Shown here: positions 12,310 through 24,360 of the stretch, one piece after another
How positions within the stretch are numbered: position 1 is the stretch's first letter
Layout: each line of letters starts with the position of its first letter
Assembly: GCA_026419785.1 (NCBI GenBank)
Contig: JAODTK010004477.1
Coordinates: forward strand, 620,001-684,000
From: Sclerodactyla briareus
Taxonomy: Eukaryota > Echinodermata > Holothuroidea > Dendrochirotida > Sclerodactylidae
Direction of reading: 5' to 3'
DNA length: 64,000 nt
Position numbers and translations under genes: made by a program
The notes under the pieces: model-generated
Databases searched by the model: none
The model's input: only the letters and a program-made list of their open reading frames with translations
What the model was told of the DNA's origin: nothing

Positions 12310-12760
12310 CATGGGAACAGGATGGTAAGTTCATTGATCAGATTTTCAGTGTAAAGTATGCTAATTGAATTTTCTACCCAACCTGAATGGATCAAGCTCA
12401 TACATGGTGTGTGGGTCCCTCATAATGAGTATGTGATCCCTTTTATTTTGGGATCAGGTCAAAGGTCAACAGAGGTCGAAGTCTGAAAACCTCATGATAC
12501 AGTAAGTCCAGAATTTTTTTTTTTCAATTTCTCATGAGGAGTACAAGAATCCTATTTAGAATGGGGGTCATTATGGGTAAACATTGAAAAATTTACATTT
12601 TGTTCAATTTGGCTTGAGAACAGGATAACTCGAACCCACCAAGATGATCAAGCTCGTACTTTGACTCCCCATACTGAGTACATGAACCCTATTATTTCAG
12701 GTCTAAGGTCATCTGAGGTCAACAGAAGTAAAAGCATAAAAACCTTGTGAACATGGATGT
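12310..12760 (+). repeat. Degenerate array with AGGTCA direct repeats
   Basis: Two or three diverged units share the order: CATAATGAGTA or CATACTGAGTA, then CCCTATTATTT or similar, then a cluster of AGGTCA motifs. At 12456-12468 the sequence is AGGTCAAAGGTCA, an exact DR1 arrangement, followed by another AGGTC eight bases on. Related units occur at 42880-43540 and 15290-15570, and in the opposite orientation near 59160-59340. Confidence 0.5.
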
Positions 12761-14870
12761 CAAGGATGCTCAATATCAGACAAGGAATCACTGAGCAAGC
12801 CTTTCGACTTTCTCTGGATTTTTTCATTGCCTTCAGTAAGAGTAGCAGTCTATTGTCAATGTGAGAGTTAGTTCAGTGAGTATGAAGAATATGCTACATA
12901 AATATGGTTATCATTGTTACTTGAATGATAACATTTTTGTGAAAGTATGTACGTGTCTTGTAGGCTAGTGTTTATGGTTGGGTGAATTGATGCCCACATT
13001 GATAATTGGATAATGTCCCTCAATTTTCTTTTTGAAGGAGGGGGGGGGGGGGGGTGCATTAAAGACACATCTTCAAAAGATAACACTTTTTGAATTACCA
13101 GCTATCAGCCCCAACCTCGCATTCCTTCCTCTATGATGCTAAAATGTAGATTGTGGAGTGTACTTCGGGCCAGCTAAACTAACATGTCATTATAGTCATT
13201 GCTCTCAGCTTACCACATTGTCGAGTGGCCTTGTCCTTTTCACCAGTATTTAACTAGCACACTACCATCGGTTGTTGACATCGCAAGATATTGCAGCCTC
13301 GATTACTTCCATTGCTGCATTAATATAGTACAAGTTACTCCATACTTTCACAGTCTCTCTAACCATGCCGGCCAGCCAACATCTCTTAAGATATTAATGG
13401 ACTGGGATTCACGGGTGATAAAGGAGGTTATGTTTTCTCAATATTCCCTGGCAACCAGCTGCAAGGTCATGACAACGAGCAACAATAAATTGCTCCTTTT
13501 CCTTTTTTACCAGTTTGACATCCATACTAGCGACATGCTGAACTACGGGGAAATTACGGAAAAGTCAATAATTGTCAGTTTTCAGAGAGCTAAATCATCT
13601 TACGGCACGCAATGAAATATGAAAGGTGCTTTTCACATGACGGCACAGCTAAGAGTTTTTGGCCGAATAGCGAAACTTGAATTACCGTAGTCATTCCGAT
13701 AGTGCCCACCCCCATGAGCAATCACACCACCTTTCTGCAATGCAGGTCGCTTCTGATCCAGTCAAGGGAGTTTAGGCCAGTACAAGCATGAGCTGGCTAC
13801 GCCAGAAAATTCCTGAGTATATATTTGTTAACTCACCAAATGAATGCGGTTCATTGACATATCATTGTAGCCATGCACTGCCACCATTTTATCATCATCA
13901 AGTTGCACTGGGACCATGACATCATGCAAACGTTGCCTCTTCAGATCAATTATAGTAACCGATCGGGAGTCCATCGGAATTTGATCAGTGCATCCTTTAT
14001 GTAGTGCAAATGTGCGCTATGTACTGCGTGTGAATATCGCCTGATTCGAAAACATCTGTGAGATAGTACATTCTTATTTAGACGCATCAAAACAATTTAT
14101 CATTCCATTGTTCCTATTTGGGAGATCAAATTTATACCCTCGGTGGATTTTGGTGTCTTTATAAGTTGCTTAATCACCCTGCCAAAAAAATTGTCAAAAC
14201 GAACAAGAAAAGTGTTCTTCATGTTCCATTTCCCCAGGAGTTTGAAAAGAATGTTTAATAGTGGTGAATTGCAGGTAACAAAGTTTGAATGAAATGTTTT
14301 GCAGTGCCATGTAAGGAGTAATTTTTGCATTGTGATCAGTACAGCTTGGTTTTGCTGCATGCTGCCACTACTTTCTAGAACACTGTTGCCCAGGAATGTT
14401 CTTTTCGAATCAGACAAATCCACTCAAAAAAGGAGCACACACTGCCGATTGATTCTGGTAAGTTTCATCAATTTTATCCATGTTCATATGGTTTTAATCA
14501 ACACCCATCACGATAGTGATGACTCCCGATCACCCGAAATAACGGACCCGTCCACAGTTTTAATTGTGATTAATATTGTCGCATAACAACATGTTAGTTT
14601 AATTGCCACTGGGAATGTGCTTTACCAATTCTTTTCTTCCATTAACCGTGACCCTCCAAAACCCTTTGACCCAGAGTCCAAGAAATAGGACATGTGCGAG
14701 TTCTGGGTGGTGGAGGAGCTATGCAAGAATATTACCCCCCCAGATCGGACAGCAATTGAAGAAGGAGGTATGTGTCCAGTAGCCGCAGCCATTCAATAAT
14801 CTCTACTCTCTGTATCATAAATTCTCATTATAGCCCACTCAACTCTCTCCAAGCTTCATAGCACATACTG
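12761..14870. other. Unassigned DNA
   Basis: No gene was recognised. There is a G run at 13038-13054. The longest frame is 138 codons at 13199-13615 on +. It starts with ATG but has no recognisable domain, no repeated motif and no supporting splice or codon pattern. A 107-codon frame on - at 14100-14423 is equally unsupported. Confidence 0.35.
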
Positions 14871-15179
14871 TATAATCTTGTAATAAACGCCCTCGGGGGG
14901 GGGGGGGGGGGGCATTACATTTTTCGAAGAGGGGGGCAATTATTCAAGGGTTAATTTTAAGGCAAAAAATATAATTTTTGCGGTATAGGCTTCCAAATGT
15001 CTCTATACTACACTGTGTAGGCCGGACTTCCCAAATACCATACATTTGTGTACAGCCTGTTCAAGGACTTATTTTCATCGATTAGTGGTGGAAATATGAC
15101 TCCTGAACTCTCATTGGCATGTCCCAAAAAGGGGGGGGGGCTTCTATTACAGGGGGGGGGGCTTCTATTACAGATTATA
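14871..15179 (+). mobile_element. TA-type MITE with poly-G ends, copy 2
   Basis: The left end, TATAATCTTGTAATAAACGC, is close to the inverse complement of the right end, CTTCTATTACAGATTATA. The outermost TA at each end would be the target duplication expected for Tc1/mariner-type movement. Long G runs sit just inside both ends (about 19 G near 14896, and two runs of 8-11 near 15131-15160). It has no coding capacity. A second, more eroded copy is at 3439-3718. Mariner-type assignment is inferred only from the TA flank. Confidence 0.65.
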
Positions 15180-15289
15180 AGGTATTTTCTATCCTTTGCC
15201 AAAGGCAAGAGGAATCTGTAAGATGATGCTTGCATTGTTGGTTGTGCTGTATGTGCGTCGTTTTATGCCCTTGTAACTGGATAAATGTT

Positions 15290-15570
15290 CAACATAAAGT
15301 ACGTGGGAACAATGGCAGAAAAGTTAGCCATATGGAGTGGAGGATCCCCCCCTTTTTTTGAGGTGGCAAAGTCAACAGAGGGCAAAGTAGTAAGAAACCT
15401 TTGGAAACATGATAAAACTGTTCAATGAAAAGATGTAGAGAGCTCATTCTTGACATGTAGGTCGCGCCATTGGAGCTGATGATTCATACTGCCGTTCAGG
15501 TCTTGGTTGTGGGTCACTGAAGGTCGACAGAGGTCAATTCTAGGGAAACGCTTTGTAACAGATAAATCTC
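15290..15570 (+). repeat. Diverged AGGTC-rich unit
   Basis: Contains GGTCACTGAAGGTCGACAGA and GGTCAATTC after a 5' segment with AAGATGTAGAGAGCTCAT and a second AAGATGTAGATGGCTC, spaced about 150 bases apart. It resembles the arrays at 12310-12760 and 42880-43540. Confidence 0.35.
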
Positions 15571-17243
15571 AAAAAAAAAAGATGTAGATGGCTCGCATGT
15601 AGGTTCTTCATTCTTGTTGATGTTTTTTGTTTCTTATTCGTTGCCGCAGGCGTAAGGCATATATGCCATCATGCATGTCTGTAGTGTGTGTTTGTTTGTG
15701 TGTGGCGCTCTGGCTTGTGATCATGAGTGGTATAGGGAAGGAGGTATACCTCAATGCTCGGGTGGTATATGCCCCATTGGCAGGATCCTTTAATATTCAT
15801 GAGAGGGCGTGGCTTGAAGCAACATGATAAAATGTCAATATCTCGACAACCATAGGTCTGTTTTCATCCAACTTGTTTTGCTGGCAAACGTTGGTAAGCA
15901 CCAACAGTCACTACGGTATGCATGATTAGTGGTCACCAATATTCATGGAGTTTCAATTTGCAGAGTAGTTTTTTGATTTTGTCACATACTATTACTTCCA
16001 TACTTGGGTGATAGTTCCTATTTTTCTTTAACATCAATCCAATTATTAATCATTATTCTAAGTGGGCAGGTACGCCTTAAAAGCCCAAAGCATTAACTTA
16101 ACAAGAACTTAACAATTGTAGGACTGATTTTCCATAATTGTTAGGGGATGTTGCGTTTAAGATCGGCTAACCATAGTGCATTTCCTGATCTGTGTATGTT
16201 ACAGCCTTGTGTTCTTGTTAGTTTGATGCGTGTAGCTCAATCATGCCCAGTTACCCTGTACCGTGGCACACAGTTTTTCAATATATAGTAATTGCTGATT
16301 ATGGTTCCATATGCCAACCAACTTGGTCCCATGATGTGTGGGTGGGGGGGGGGTTTGTTATTGTATGGACTGTTTTTTCGAGTTATTCCCAGGGGTATTA
16401 ATTGCACATTTTGTCCTGTATCTGAAGAAAACTTACATCGTGATCATATCCTCACTCCTCAGGGATTGAACTTCTCCATTGATTAGCTATGAAGATTTCT
16501 AAATTCCTGCTCCCCACCTTCTCTCCTCCCTCAGCCCTACTATATAATTTTACTTACTTGCTTGCTCCACTGGGCAATTGACGGGGCTTGTGCTAGCCCA
16601 TGAGGTACGTGCAGGACCCAACCCAGTTGAATTTTCACAAACAGGAATTGCTGGTGCCGTTCCCAGGCCTGAATAAATTCACTCAGGACTGACCAAACGT
16701 TTGACTTCATGGGGCAATCAATCAAAGTCAGGTATACATACAATCAGGTCACATGCCATGCACTGATTGCCCTGTGGTAGATTCTCTTGAAATAATTTTT
16801 ATTTTCAAGTTGTATTCAAACAAAAAACCTACATCTCTTTGGCACACAAATGGGTGGTGATGGCTGTTAGAAGGCATAAGCACGTCAGCAATATGGCAAG
16901 TTACGTGTTATGTGGGCACTTTGATATTGTTATGTTGTATTTTGTTTCGCAAAATTCTATAGACCTATTCGGGGACACTTTGTTGTAACACGATGCACCA
17001 ATACAACAATCTGAACGTAGATGGTAGAAATAATCAGATTCATTGTGGGGTGATGATTTTGGCTAGAAAATTGATCTGAAAGTGTCTGAAAGCAGTGTGT
17101 TGTCTTGTGTTACGTACATGCTAATAAGGTGGTACCATTTACTGTTATGTAGAGGAGTGGGGACAAAACAGTTTTTGTGAGAATCCTGAACAGTCTGGCC
17201 TCTGCGGACATGTGAGTGGATGGGAATCAGTAGTGCTCTTTAT
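15571..17243. other. Unassigned DNA, possibly including paladin intron
   Basis: No firm gene. A small open stretch at 17153-17211, between GTTATGTAG and GTGAGTGG, could encode DKTVFVRILNSL. It might be the end of a helix preceding the first paladin P-loop, but the match is too weak to call. Confidence 0.3.
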
Positions 17244-17345
17244 CAATTTGAAGCAAAAAGTAATCTAAACATGGGTGCAACCACTTGTTGGAGGTTTGAG
17301 GTTGGAAGGTTATCAATGGGGGGGGTGCTGATGGCAATACTTGCA
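17244..17345 (+). CDS. Weak candidate for paladin P-loop exon of domain 1
   Basis: The frame ending at a consensus GTAAGT donor reads CWRFEVGRLSMGGVLMAILA. The piece VGRLSMGGVLMAIL lines up without gaps with the VGRTNLGMVLGTLI that follows the P-loop cysteine in the first phosphatase domain of vertebrate paladin. The Cys sits one residue too far from the Arg (C-X6-R rather than C-X5-R), so either a codon is out of place or the similarity is chance. The position is right: upstream of the domain-1 linker exon at 23643 on the same strand. No good acceptor is visible. The phase does not fit the next exon without an indel. Confidence 0.25.
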
Positions 17346-18904
17346 GTAAGTAATTGTGAAAAAACATATATGGCGGCCCTCATAAAAGTTGAGGGGTATG
17401 ACCATGGATCTATATCAACTGCGACACGCCAGGTTGTGAGCCAGAGTTTTGATTTGAAGTGTTTGTAGCGATTTGAAGACGTAGTGTGAACACAAAATGA
17501 CCCCCCCGAGGGGGGTGCTGCACTATAATCATTTTACACACTGAATGCAGGTTGCGTATATGTTACATCCCCATATAAAGAGCCATTCTCGCACCAAAAA
17601 GCCTCATGACTACAATTTTCCATTGCGCACACTCACATTGCTTTGAAATTTAGGCTTGCCTAGATGTGCGCACAGTTATAAAACCAAGGCAATCAGTGTT
17701 TCTCTGACAGATGATCTGAAAACAGCTTTACGGAAGCTCGATGGTATTGTGCAAGAACAATCTAATTGAGCCAATATCACAACTCGATTTCATCTGACAA
17801 AGATATCATCACGGGTGAAAATTCAACTCTACGGAGTGAAGAGAGAATTGATTCCCATGAAGCTTCACTGGGGTGGTGGGGGGGGGGGGCTGTCAAGCGA
17901 AACTTCATGAAAGATCATTCTTCACAACTCTTCCGTAGGTACGAAGGCACTGTCATGTTCACAGTGTAGTTTTCAGTCAGCGACCAATGTGAATAGGCGC
18001 ATCAGTACATTATAGCCCAGGCTTGGGCACAACCCCCTGGGCCCCCTTGTGGCATGCACCCTTCAACCCAGGCATCACTTTCAGCCATTTTGTGAAAGAT
18101 TACAAAATTTTGGTAATGAATTGACATAAAACTTGGATAATATTGCTCTAATGGTGTTTAGGGGCATGTCAAGCCAAAGGTTGCCGTTGCCCAAGAAGCC
18201 TTCTTGCTATTCTGTAATCTGAAGCAGTTCTGCAACACATTGAATTGGTGATGATCATATTTCCTGGTGGATGCCCCCCATAAACGCATGCTCCAAAAAA
18301 TTGTTATGTTCAGATAAGGATATCCTGCCTGCCAGATATTCTTGCAAATTGTATTTTGACTGCTGACAAAAGGAACCCAATAGCACTTGATTGATAACAG
18401 CCCACCCTTATATTATCTAGCATCTAGAATGTACTGGAATTTGTTACAAAATCAACTCAAAACTTGTGATTCCCAATGTGATTGAAACAAGTGTGATAGA
18501 GTGAACTCTGCCTACCAGATCAGTTAAGTAGATACTCATGGTCCCCTCCAAGGGTGATAATAGTGAAAATGGAACCAGGCCCCATTTGAAAGGAGATGAG
18601 AATCAGTGTGTAATTTTGCCATATGTATTAGACAACTTCAAGGCTTATTGCGTCAAACGGCTGCTCACAGGCGCCAAACGGAGCCTGGCTCCCAGCTAAA
18701 ATCACCCCTGGTCCCCTCGCCCAGCCATCATCGTAACAGAATATTGGTATAAACTTTAAAACATTGACTACTCTCAAGTACCCTATTCATTCTTGGAGAA
18801 GCTTGATGTCCCATGAAAAGTGCACCTGCATTCTTTTACCAACTTGAGATACTGGTTCTAATAGGATCCAACGTAAAATTGAATTAGGTTAAGATTCCAG
18901 TTTA
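17346..18904. other. Unassigned DNA, no gene recognised
   Basis: No coding signal was seen. There is a G run at 17877-17890 and a short C/G palindromic patch at 17501-17514. If the gene begins upstream, this is intron. Confidence 0.4.
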
Positions 18905-19200
18905 TAGTCAATTGTCTCCAGTCAGCACCTCCTCACTGCACTAGCGACTTGATCCCTGGTCATGGTAACCTGATGAAGACCTTGCCTGCACCACCCAGAG
19001 TGCACATTCGCTCACGACCTATTCTACACCCCTGGCAGCCAACGCAGTGGCGCCTATTCGTTACCTCGCAGATACCCACTTTTACAAGTGGGTAGCGTGG
19101 GACATTGAAGGAGACATGCCTTGTCTAACAGCACTGCGAAAAAAGCTCTCTGGCTTCCAATGAGATTCAAACTCGCAATATATTGATCCTGTATGGACGA
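18905..19200 (-). mobile_element. tRNA-derived SINE, degraded copy
   Basis: Matches the SINE at 49508-49829 over most of its length. Shared phrases include CGACTTGATCCCTGGTCATG, GATGAAGACCTTGCC, GCAGCCAACGCAG..GCGCCTA and AACAGCACTGCGAAAA. The tRNA-like end, AGATTCAAACTCGCAA followed by TATTGAT, is at the right on +, so the element points left. This copy is more diverged and its tRNA head is incomplete. Confidence 0.65.
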
Positions 19201-19439
19201 ATTGTTTTATATCAATTTTCATATCTGAAAATGCATGTATGATGCATAGCTAAATTACTGCAGTTGCTACAGTGACCTCTCTCATTGAAATTACTCTAGT
19301 GCCCTATTCCTTTCGAAGTATCGGAGGTATTCATAAATGTTCCCTTTGCCACAAAAATGCCTTGCCTATTGAACCATGTGTTAATGGATCAAGGGTGCCA
19401 TTTAAAAGGAGCCAGTTGGGGGCAGATGCTTTGGATAGT

Positions 19440-19470
19440 GCCTAGCTGGGGAGGGGGGGGGGGCACAATC
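19440..19470 (+). repeat. G-rich tract
   Basis: A run of about 11 G after CTAGCTGGGGA. The adjacent 87-codon frame on + and 130-codon frame on - overlap and look random. Confidence 0.6.
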
Positions 19471-19679
19471 CCAATAGCCTATGTGCTTCATTATCCGCAA
19501 CGATCAATGGCAGTGCTGCCTGGACAGCAGTTTCCTCCCTTCCCCAGTGTGAACACCAGCACCATCACAGCTGAGGGAGTTGGGATGCTCCAGTGCAGCA
19601 GCCAGAAATATTTGAAGTGATGATACAACCAAACTTTCCTGATCACTCATGCTTTTTGGCAGCTGATTTGATTCTTCCT

Positions 19680-19744
19680 GGCAAGCTTTCCATTCTCCAC
19701 AATATACCCTCTGTTGTCTCCAAGCCTGCAGTCGTCCTTTAGTC
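19680..19744 (+). repeat. TTAA MITE terminal fragment
   Basis: The sequence from CTTTCCATTCTCCACAATA to AAGCCTGCAGTCGTCCTTTA matches the right end of the MITE copy at 49857-49911. It is a short solo terminus with no partner end adjacent. Confidence 0.5.
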
Positions 19745-19987
19745 ATGCATATGTTGAGGGTGGGCTGTGGGAAGCAGCGCATTAAGATGTTACTAAGGCA
19801 GCTACTAATTAGATCCACCTGAAAAGGTGAGTATGGTTGCTGGTTATTACTGAAACCAGTCATGTGAATAGGTTCACATTTCACATGTTTTTGCATGTTC
19901 TCCTTACTCGTTACTAGTATTCAAGGCGAAATCACTGCGGTGGCCACTTGGATACACAGAGGTTATAAAATTTTGGGGGGGAATAAA

Positions 19988-20510
19988 ACTGTATCTATAG
20001 TCCAAACCCCATTTCAATACGATGTGGAGTGAATGGCCTTCAAAGTTTTGTCCATACGCAGAGAAATTAGGGAGGAACTCCATTGCACAATAGCGCATGA
20101 GGACACAATAGGACAACCCGGGAAGTAAGTCATGTATTCATGGTTTCATTTTGTGAAGGAGTCAACAATTAGCAGAAGTTCGATTGTCTCCTCTCACCAA
20201 AGTTACCATCAACACCTACCAACCCACTACACAAAATCCTCTCTCATACACTAAATGCTTTCAAAGTGGAAGTAATATGTGAATTTCAATGGATACAAAG
20301 ATTCTTTGCAGGTTTTGCAAGTATAACATCATTTATTAATCTCCATGGTGGGATACTTTTCGATCTTGCACAATACACATGCACAAACTTCCAAAGGACT
20401 GTAACTCCTAAGGAGGAGTTGTACAAACTTCGGGCCTTGGACTGACGCATTCAGTTTTTCTCCAGCTAATATATTATCCTCTCTATAATTCATCCTGCAG
20501 TGTCCTTTAA
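19988..20510 (+). mobile_element. TTAA MITE, left-truncated copy
   Basis: Collinear with the copy at 7469-8053. Shared phrases include CTGTATCTATAG..CCAAACCCCATT, CTCACCAAAGTTACC, CCAACCCACTAC, and TGCACAATACACATGCACAA. It ends in CCTGCAGTGTCCTTTAA with TTAA at the outer edge. The left terminal inverted repeat is missing, so the copy is truncated by about 30 bases. Confidence 0.7.
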
Positions 20511-22779
20511 TGTTTTCATTTAGGTTTGCATTGAGTCAAGGCTATCCTGCTCGAAATAATAGCTAATAATCATGCCCCGAAACATCCGCCAAGCCAGTCA
20601 TAGATTCAAGAGTGCCTTTTCTAATATTTCTGCATATTCACCTGTACATCAATAGGCCAGTTCGGAGTTACAGTTTAATGAAATGATAATGATATTGCGT
20701 CAGAGGTCATGAGGGAACGACGGCAGTTTGATATTAAACCCAAAGTGTGCAGAACAATCTTTGGAGACACCTCTGCTAGAAATTACAAATCCTGCCAACA
20801 CAGATTTCCCCCCGCATACTTATCAACAATTAACAGCCCAACAAAACATGTGAGATAAATTGGTTGCGTTTTCAATAGTGGTGACAATTTGCACAGTTAA
20901 TATAAAATAGGCCGTAATGATATTGATATGGGGGGAATCTCGCCTATACCCCTGAACTGTTCAGTGGTGGGCATGCGCACTTACAACCACGAACTGGCTT
21001 TTAGGCAATATGTAGGCAAAATACTTTCAACATTGTCAATTTTTATGTCTGCATTGAGTAATGACCAATCTTCTCCAAAATATCCGCCAAACCATTGAAG
21101 TTAATATATCCAGAGATGCCATGTGCAATGAAGGATGCTTTTAAGTATTTTGCATGCCTACTCGCCTGTACATTTGTACAATAATACTCTAAGCTTAATG
21201 CTATTATTAGTAACAGTGTGCCATAATTCTTTGTTTGCATTGAGTAATGGATGATACTCTCATCTTTCGCTGTCAGTGCGATCGGTAAATTAAGCCTCTT
21301 ATAATCGTTGTGTCAACTCAGATGAATGTTTTGTCATGGCTTGCTGACAGGGCTTCATAGTCAGCGAGGCAAATGCAATTTGCGCGGTCATGGGGATACA
21401 TGGTCGCCCGTAGTGGCTTGCGCTTCCATCTGGTAAAAGATGAGAACTCCAAATACTCATGTCTCAGGTAGTATGATCGTTCCTCGTGTGGTGAATCATG
21501 GGGAGCAAAACAAGATGTGGGGAGATGGATGGAAATAACATATGGGGGGGGGGTAGAAATGTGACCTAAGAGTGCTGGAACAATCCAAAAGGCAAGAATC
21601 ATGTGCAGATTTTCTTGGGAGAGAACCATTCAAGGGTACAAGAGGACAAATTCGTCATGAAAGACCCTAAAGCCACAACATACCACGAGAGAGTGAAAAC
21701 CCAAATGCCTAAAGAATTCTCCCACAATTCTTGAAAAATGAATCAAGTTAGGACTGCAAATATTACAGTACCATCTATGGGTGATATGCTACGTCCGGTA
21801 GGATTATGTCCCGCCTGAAAATTAAACAAAATCCAGAGAGAAACAAAAGTGATCTCTTTATATAGTTGTGATGTGTATCACTCATCCAATACTTTGCCTT
21901 CCATATGTTAAGGAAGTCCAGTTAAGGAGTCCATTATTGTTATTATACAAAATACCCTTGAAGGCCATTAGTCATGTAAATATGACTGGTCTTTAATTGG
22001 TACTTTATATGTATAACATAATGACAGCTGAAACTCCACACCAAATTTCAGTCAATTTGAGTGTACGGATAAGGTACAATCAGCTATCACACAATTTGCC
22101 TTGTGACATCCCCGGGGGAACCGAGGTTCCACTATAATACAAAGCCAATGTAAAACATGTAACATGTACTTTGACAAATCTTGTAGCAAACAAACTATAT
22201 ATGGGATTTGAATTAAAAACCTACAGAATTGTTCACGAAATATTGAAAGGAATCGTCTCATCATTTCTAAGTGAATACCTTTTTTGGTCTATCTGTTATC
22301 ATGGCGTAAAAAATGCAGCTTTTATCGTGTAGGGCCTATGGACAGCCTTTGCCTCCTTCCCCCCCGTGATGGTCATAGATTCCTGAGATTCTCAGAAGTA
22401 AAGAACAAGGCAACTTGCTAGAACCTCCAAATTTGAGATGTGGGCTTTTGATATGTCTTCTTTTCACCTGCCTTAGTTTAAAGCAAATCTGTTACATGAC
22501 CATTGGCCTTTAATTGCGACATGACAAGGGTTACCGAAGGATTCTGCAAGCACTGTCATAACATTGGCAACCATTGATTGTCTTCGACAAAACAACACAA
22601 GATTGAAACTTGTTTGGATTGGTTAAATAAACATGATACTCACCCTTCACCACTTACAATTTGCAGTTCACCTACCTACTAGTTGCTGGAATCTGGCATA
22701 TTTTTTCAGCTTGTCATTCTGTTCATGCCAGGCTTCATGAGAGAGTCGCGAAAGGGATCTAGAGTGCTGACGGAGTTAC
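20511..22779. other. Unassigned DNA
   Basis: No exon or repeat was recognised. A loose pair of phrases (CATTGAGTAATG near 21053 and 21237) suggests a weak local duplication. The open frames on - (103 codons at 21318-21629, 70 codons at 22052-22264) have no identifiable domain. Confidence 0.35.
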
Positions 22780-23560
22780 CTGACTTGTTAGCTCAAACCA
22801 GCTATTCATTCGTCCATCCATCCATCTAGTATGTCAACAATTGCCTTTTTGGCTCCCAAACAGTCATTCTGTGGATTGATGTCGACCAAACTTGAACACA
22901 ATGTTTATTGACCCATGGGACATGTTTGACTTGTGAAGGTCAACGTCAAAGATCATTAAAGTGGCGAGAGTCGGCCATTTGTGTAAAATTTTACAATTAT
23001 TCTCCTTCTACAAATTTTCATACACAGTACTGCTGTTCTGTCTTAACGATGGTACAACAGCCCTACTTGTCAGGGTGCTCAGGAATTTTTGGTTCAAGGT
23101 CCCACTTGGGCCAGTGGGCCCATTTTATGAACTTCATACAATGGTACTCGAAATGCAAATCCTCCCACAAGCTTCAATTGATTTTCTTCAAAGTTAAATG
23201 TAATTGTCCTTGGGTAGAGAGCCATAGGGGGTGTTCAGGAATTGGGGCTCGGGGCCCAGTTTGGGCCCTCTGGCCAATTATATGAAATACCACAAACTAT
23301 CTTATTCGATCAATTCTAGGCACAGTGCTGAAGTTCGGTCATATTAATGGCCTAATAGCCGTACCTCCAGCGTGCCCAGAGATTTAAGACCCAATGTCCA
23401 GTTTGAGCCCTTCATGTGGAATTTTCTTGACTGCGGAGACATCTCTGGCCATATGAAGGTCAAGGTCGGGGGCCCAATAGGCCTTTTTTTACTTTTATCA
23501 CATAATTGTACATTCATCTTGGTAAATTTGCTCGGTTCAAGCTACAGCATTGGTGCTCTA
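22780..23560 (+). mobile_element. Old copy of the array-bearing HINE-like element
   Basis: Starts with TTAGCTCAAACCAGC and a short TCCATCCATCCATC tract. Diverged units of the same internal array as at 28307-29237 and 43757-45461 follow: GGTGCTCAGGAATTTTTGG, then CAAGGTCCCACTTGGGCC, CACAGTGCTGAAGTTCGGTC, and ATAGCCGTACCTCCAG. The conserved tail of the other copies was not found. It is the most eroded of the three. The 125-codon frame at 22908-23285 comes from this repeat and is not a gene. Confidence 0.55.
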
Positions 23561-23642
23561 GTTAGGATTGTTTTCTGACAACTTTTGTTGCTTTGTAGTG
23601 GTGTTTGTGACAGACACATTTATTGCTGTATTTTCTCTCCAG

Positions 23643-23742
23643 GTGGACACAGTAGGGACCTCTTAGGAGACATTGGTCACCGAGGAAAGAAGGGTCTCGG
23701 CAAGCCAGAAGCGGATAATATTCAGAGGACTTTCAAATTTAT
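23643..23742 (+). CDS. PALD1: Paladin-like exon: linker after phosphatase domain 1
   Basis: A 100-base exon with a strong acceptor (TTTTCTCTCCAG) and donor (GTGAGTAT), and one fully open frame of 33 codons. The frame is basic in the middle (HRGKKGLGKPEAD) and ends with NIQRTFKFM. That end fits the FQVIQSFLRMVP helix that follows the first phosphatase domain of vertebrate paladin. The order and strand agree with the next exon. The preceding part is a low-complexity linker that varies between species, so the assignment rests mainly on the end and on position. The exon begins and ends inside codons (two bases each). Confidence 0.5.
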
Positions 23743-24360
23743 GTGAGTATATGTATACAATATTACCCCAGAAATGTTGAGACATTGTCTCAGAAATGTT
23801 GGTTTACCTTCACTCTCCAACATTTTTCATCATGGATTCTCGGGCACTGGAGGTCATTCAACATTCACATGATTTTTTCAATGAAGCGTGATGGGAATGG
23901 TCTTCTTTTAGTCCCCCAAGAATGTCAACATAGGACACAAGTCATGTGGGTTATCAGTGTGTTATGAATTGCTTCATTATGCAAATGTTAAGTATGAATC
24001 TCATGAAAAATATTAAGTGTGTTCCACATTGATCCGGAGATATTCAGTCAATGGAAGTTGTGTATTGTGTCTAATTTGCATAATTTAGGCAATTTTAGTA
24101 AGATTCCCACGAAACTTATACTCCTTTGAGTAGACATGGTCCCAATAATCAGTCCTTATGAATTTGAAATTATTCACTGATAAGTAAGCTGTTTCTGTGG
24201 GGGTGTTAAATGCTAATACCAAATCTGGAAGTAAGCACGTGGAATGACTTATAATTATTTCGTGGTGACTGATGAAAGAACCATAATCGGCAACCGGGCG
24301 GACACTTGGTGAGATCGCCTTGTATTCTAACATGCTGTTATTCTGTTATACACTTCTTCA

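Noticed and set aside
13199-13615. 138-codon open frame on +
   Set aside because: Longest unexplained frame, but no domain, no second copy, no splice context, and random-looking composition.
19504-19896. 130-codon open frame on -
   Set aside because: Crosses a MITE terminal fragment and has no domain.
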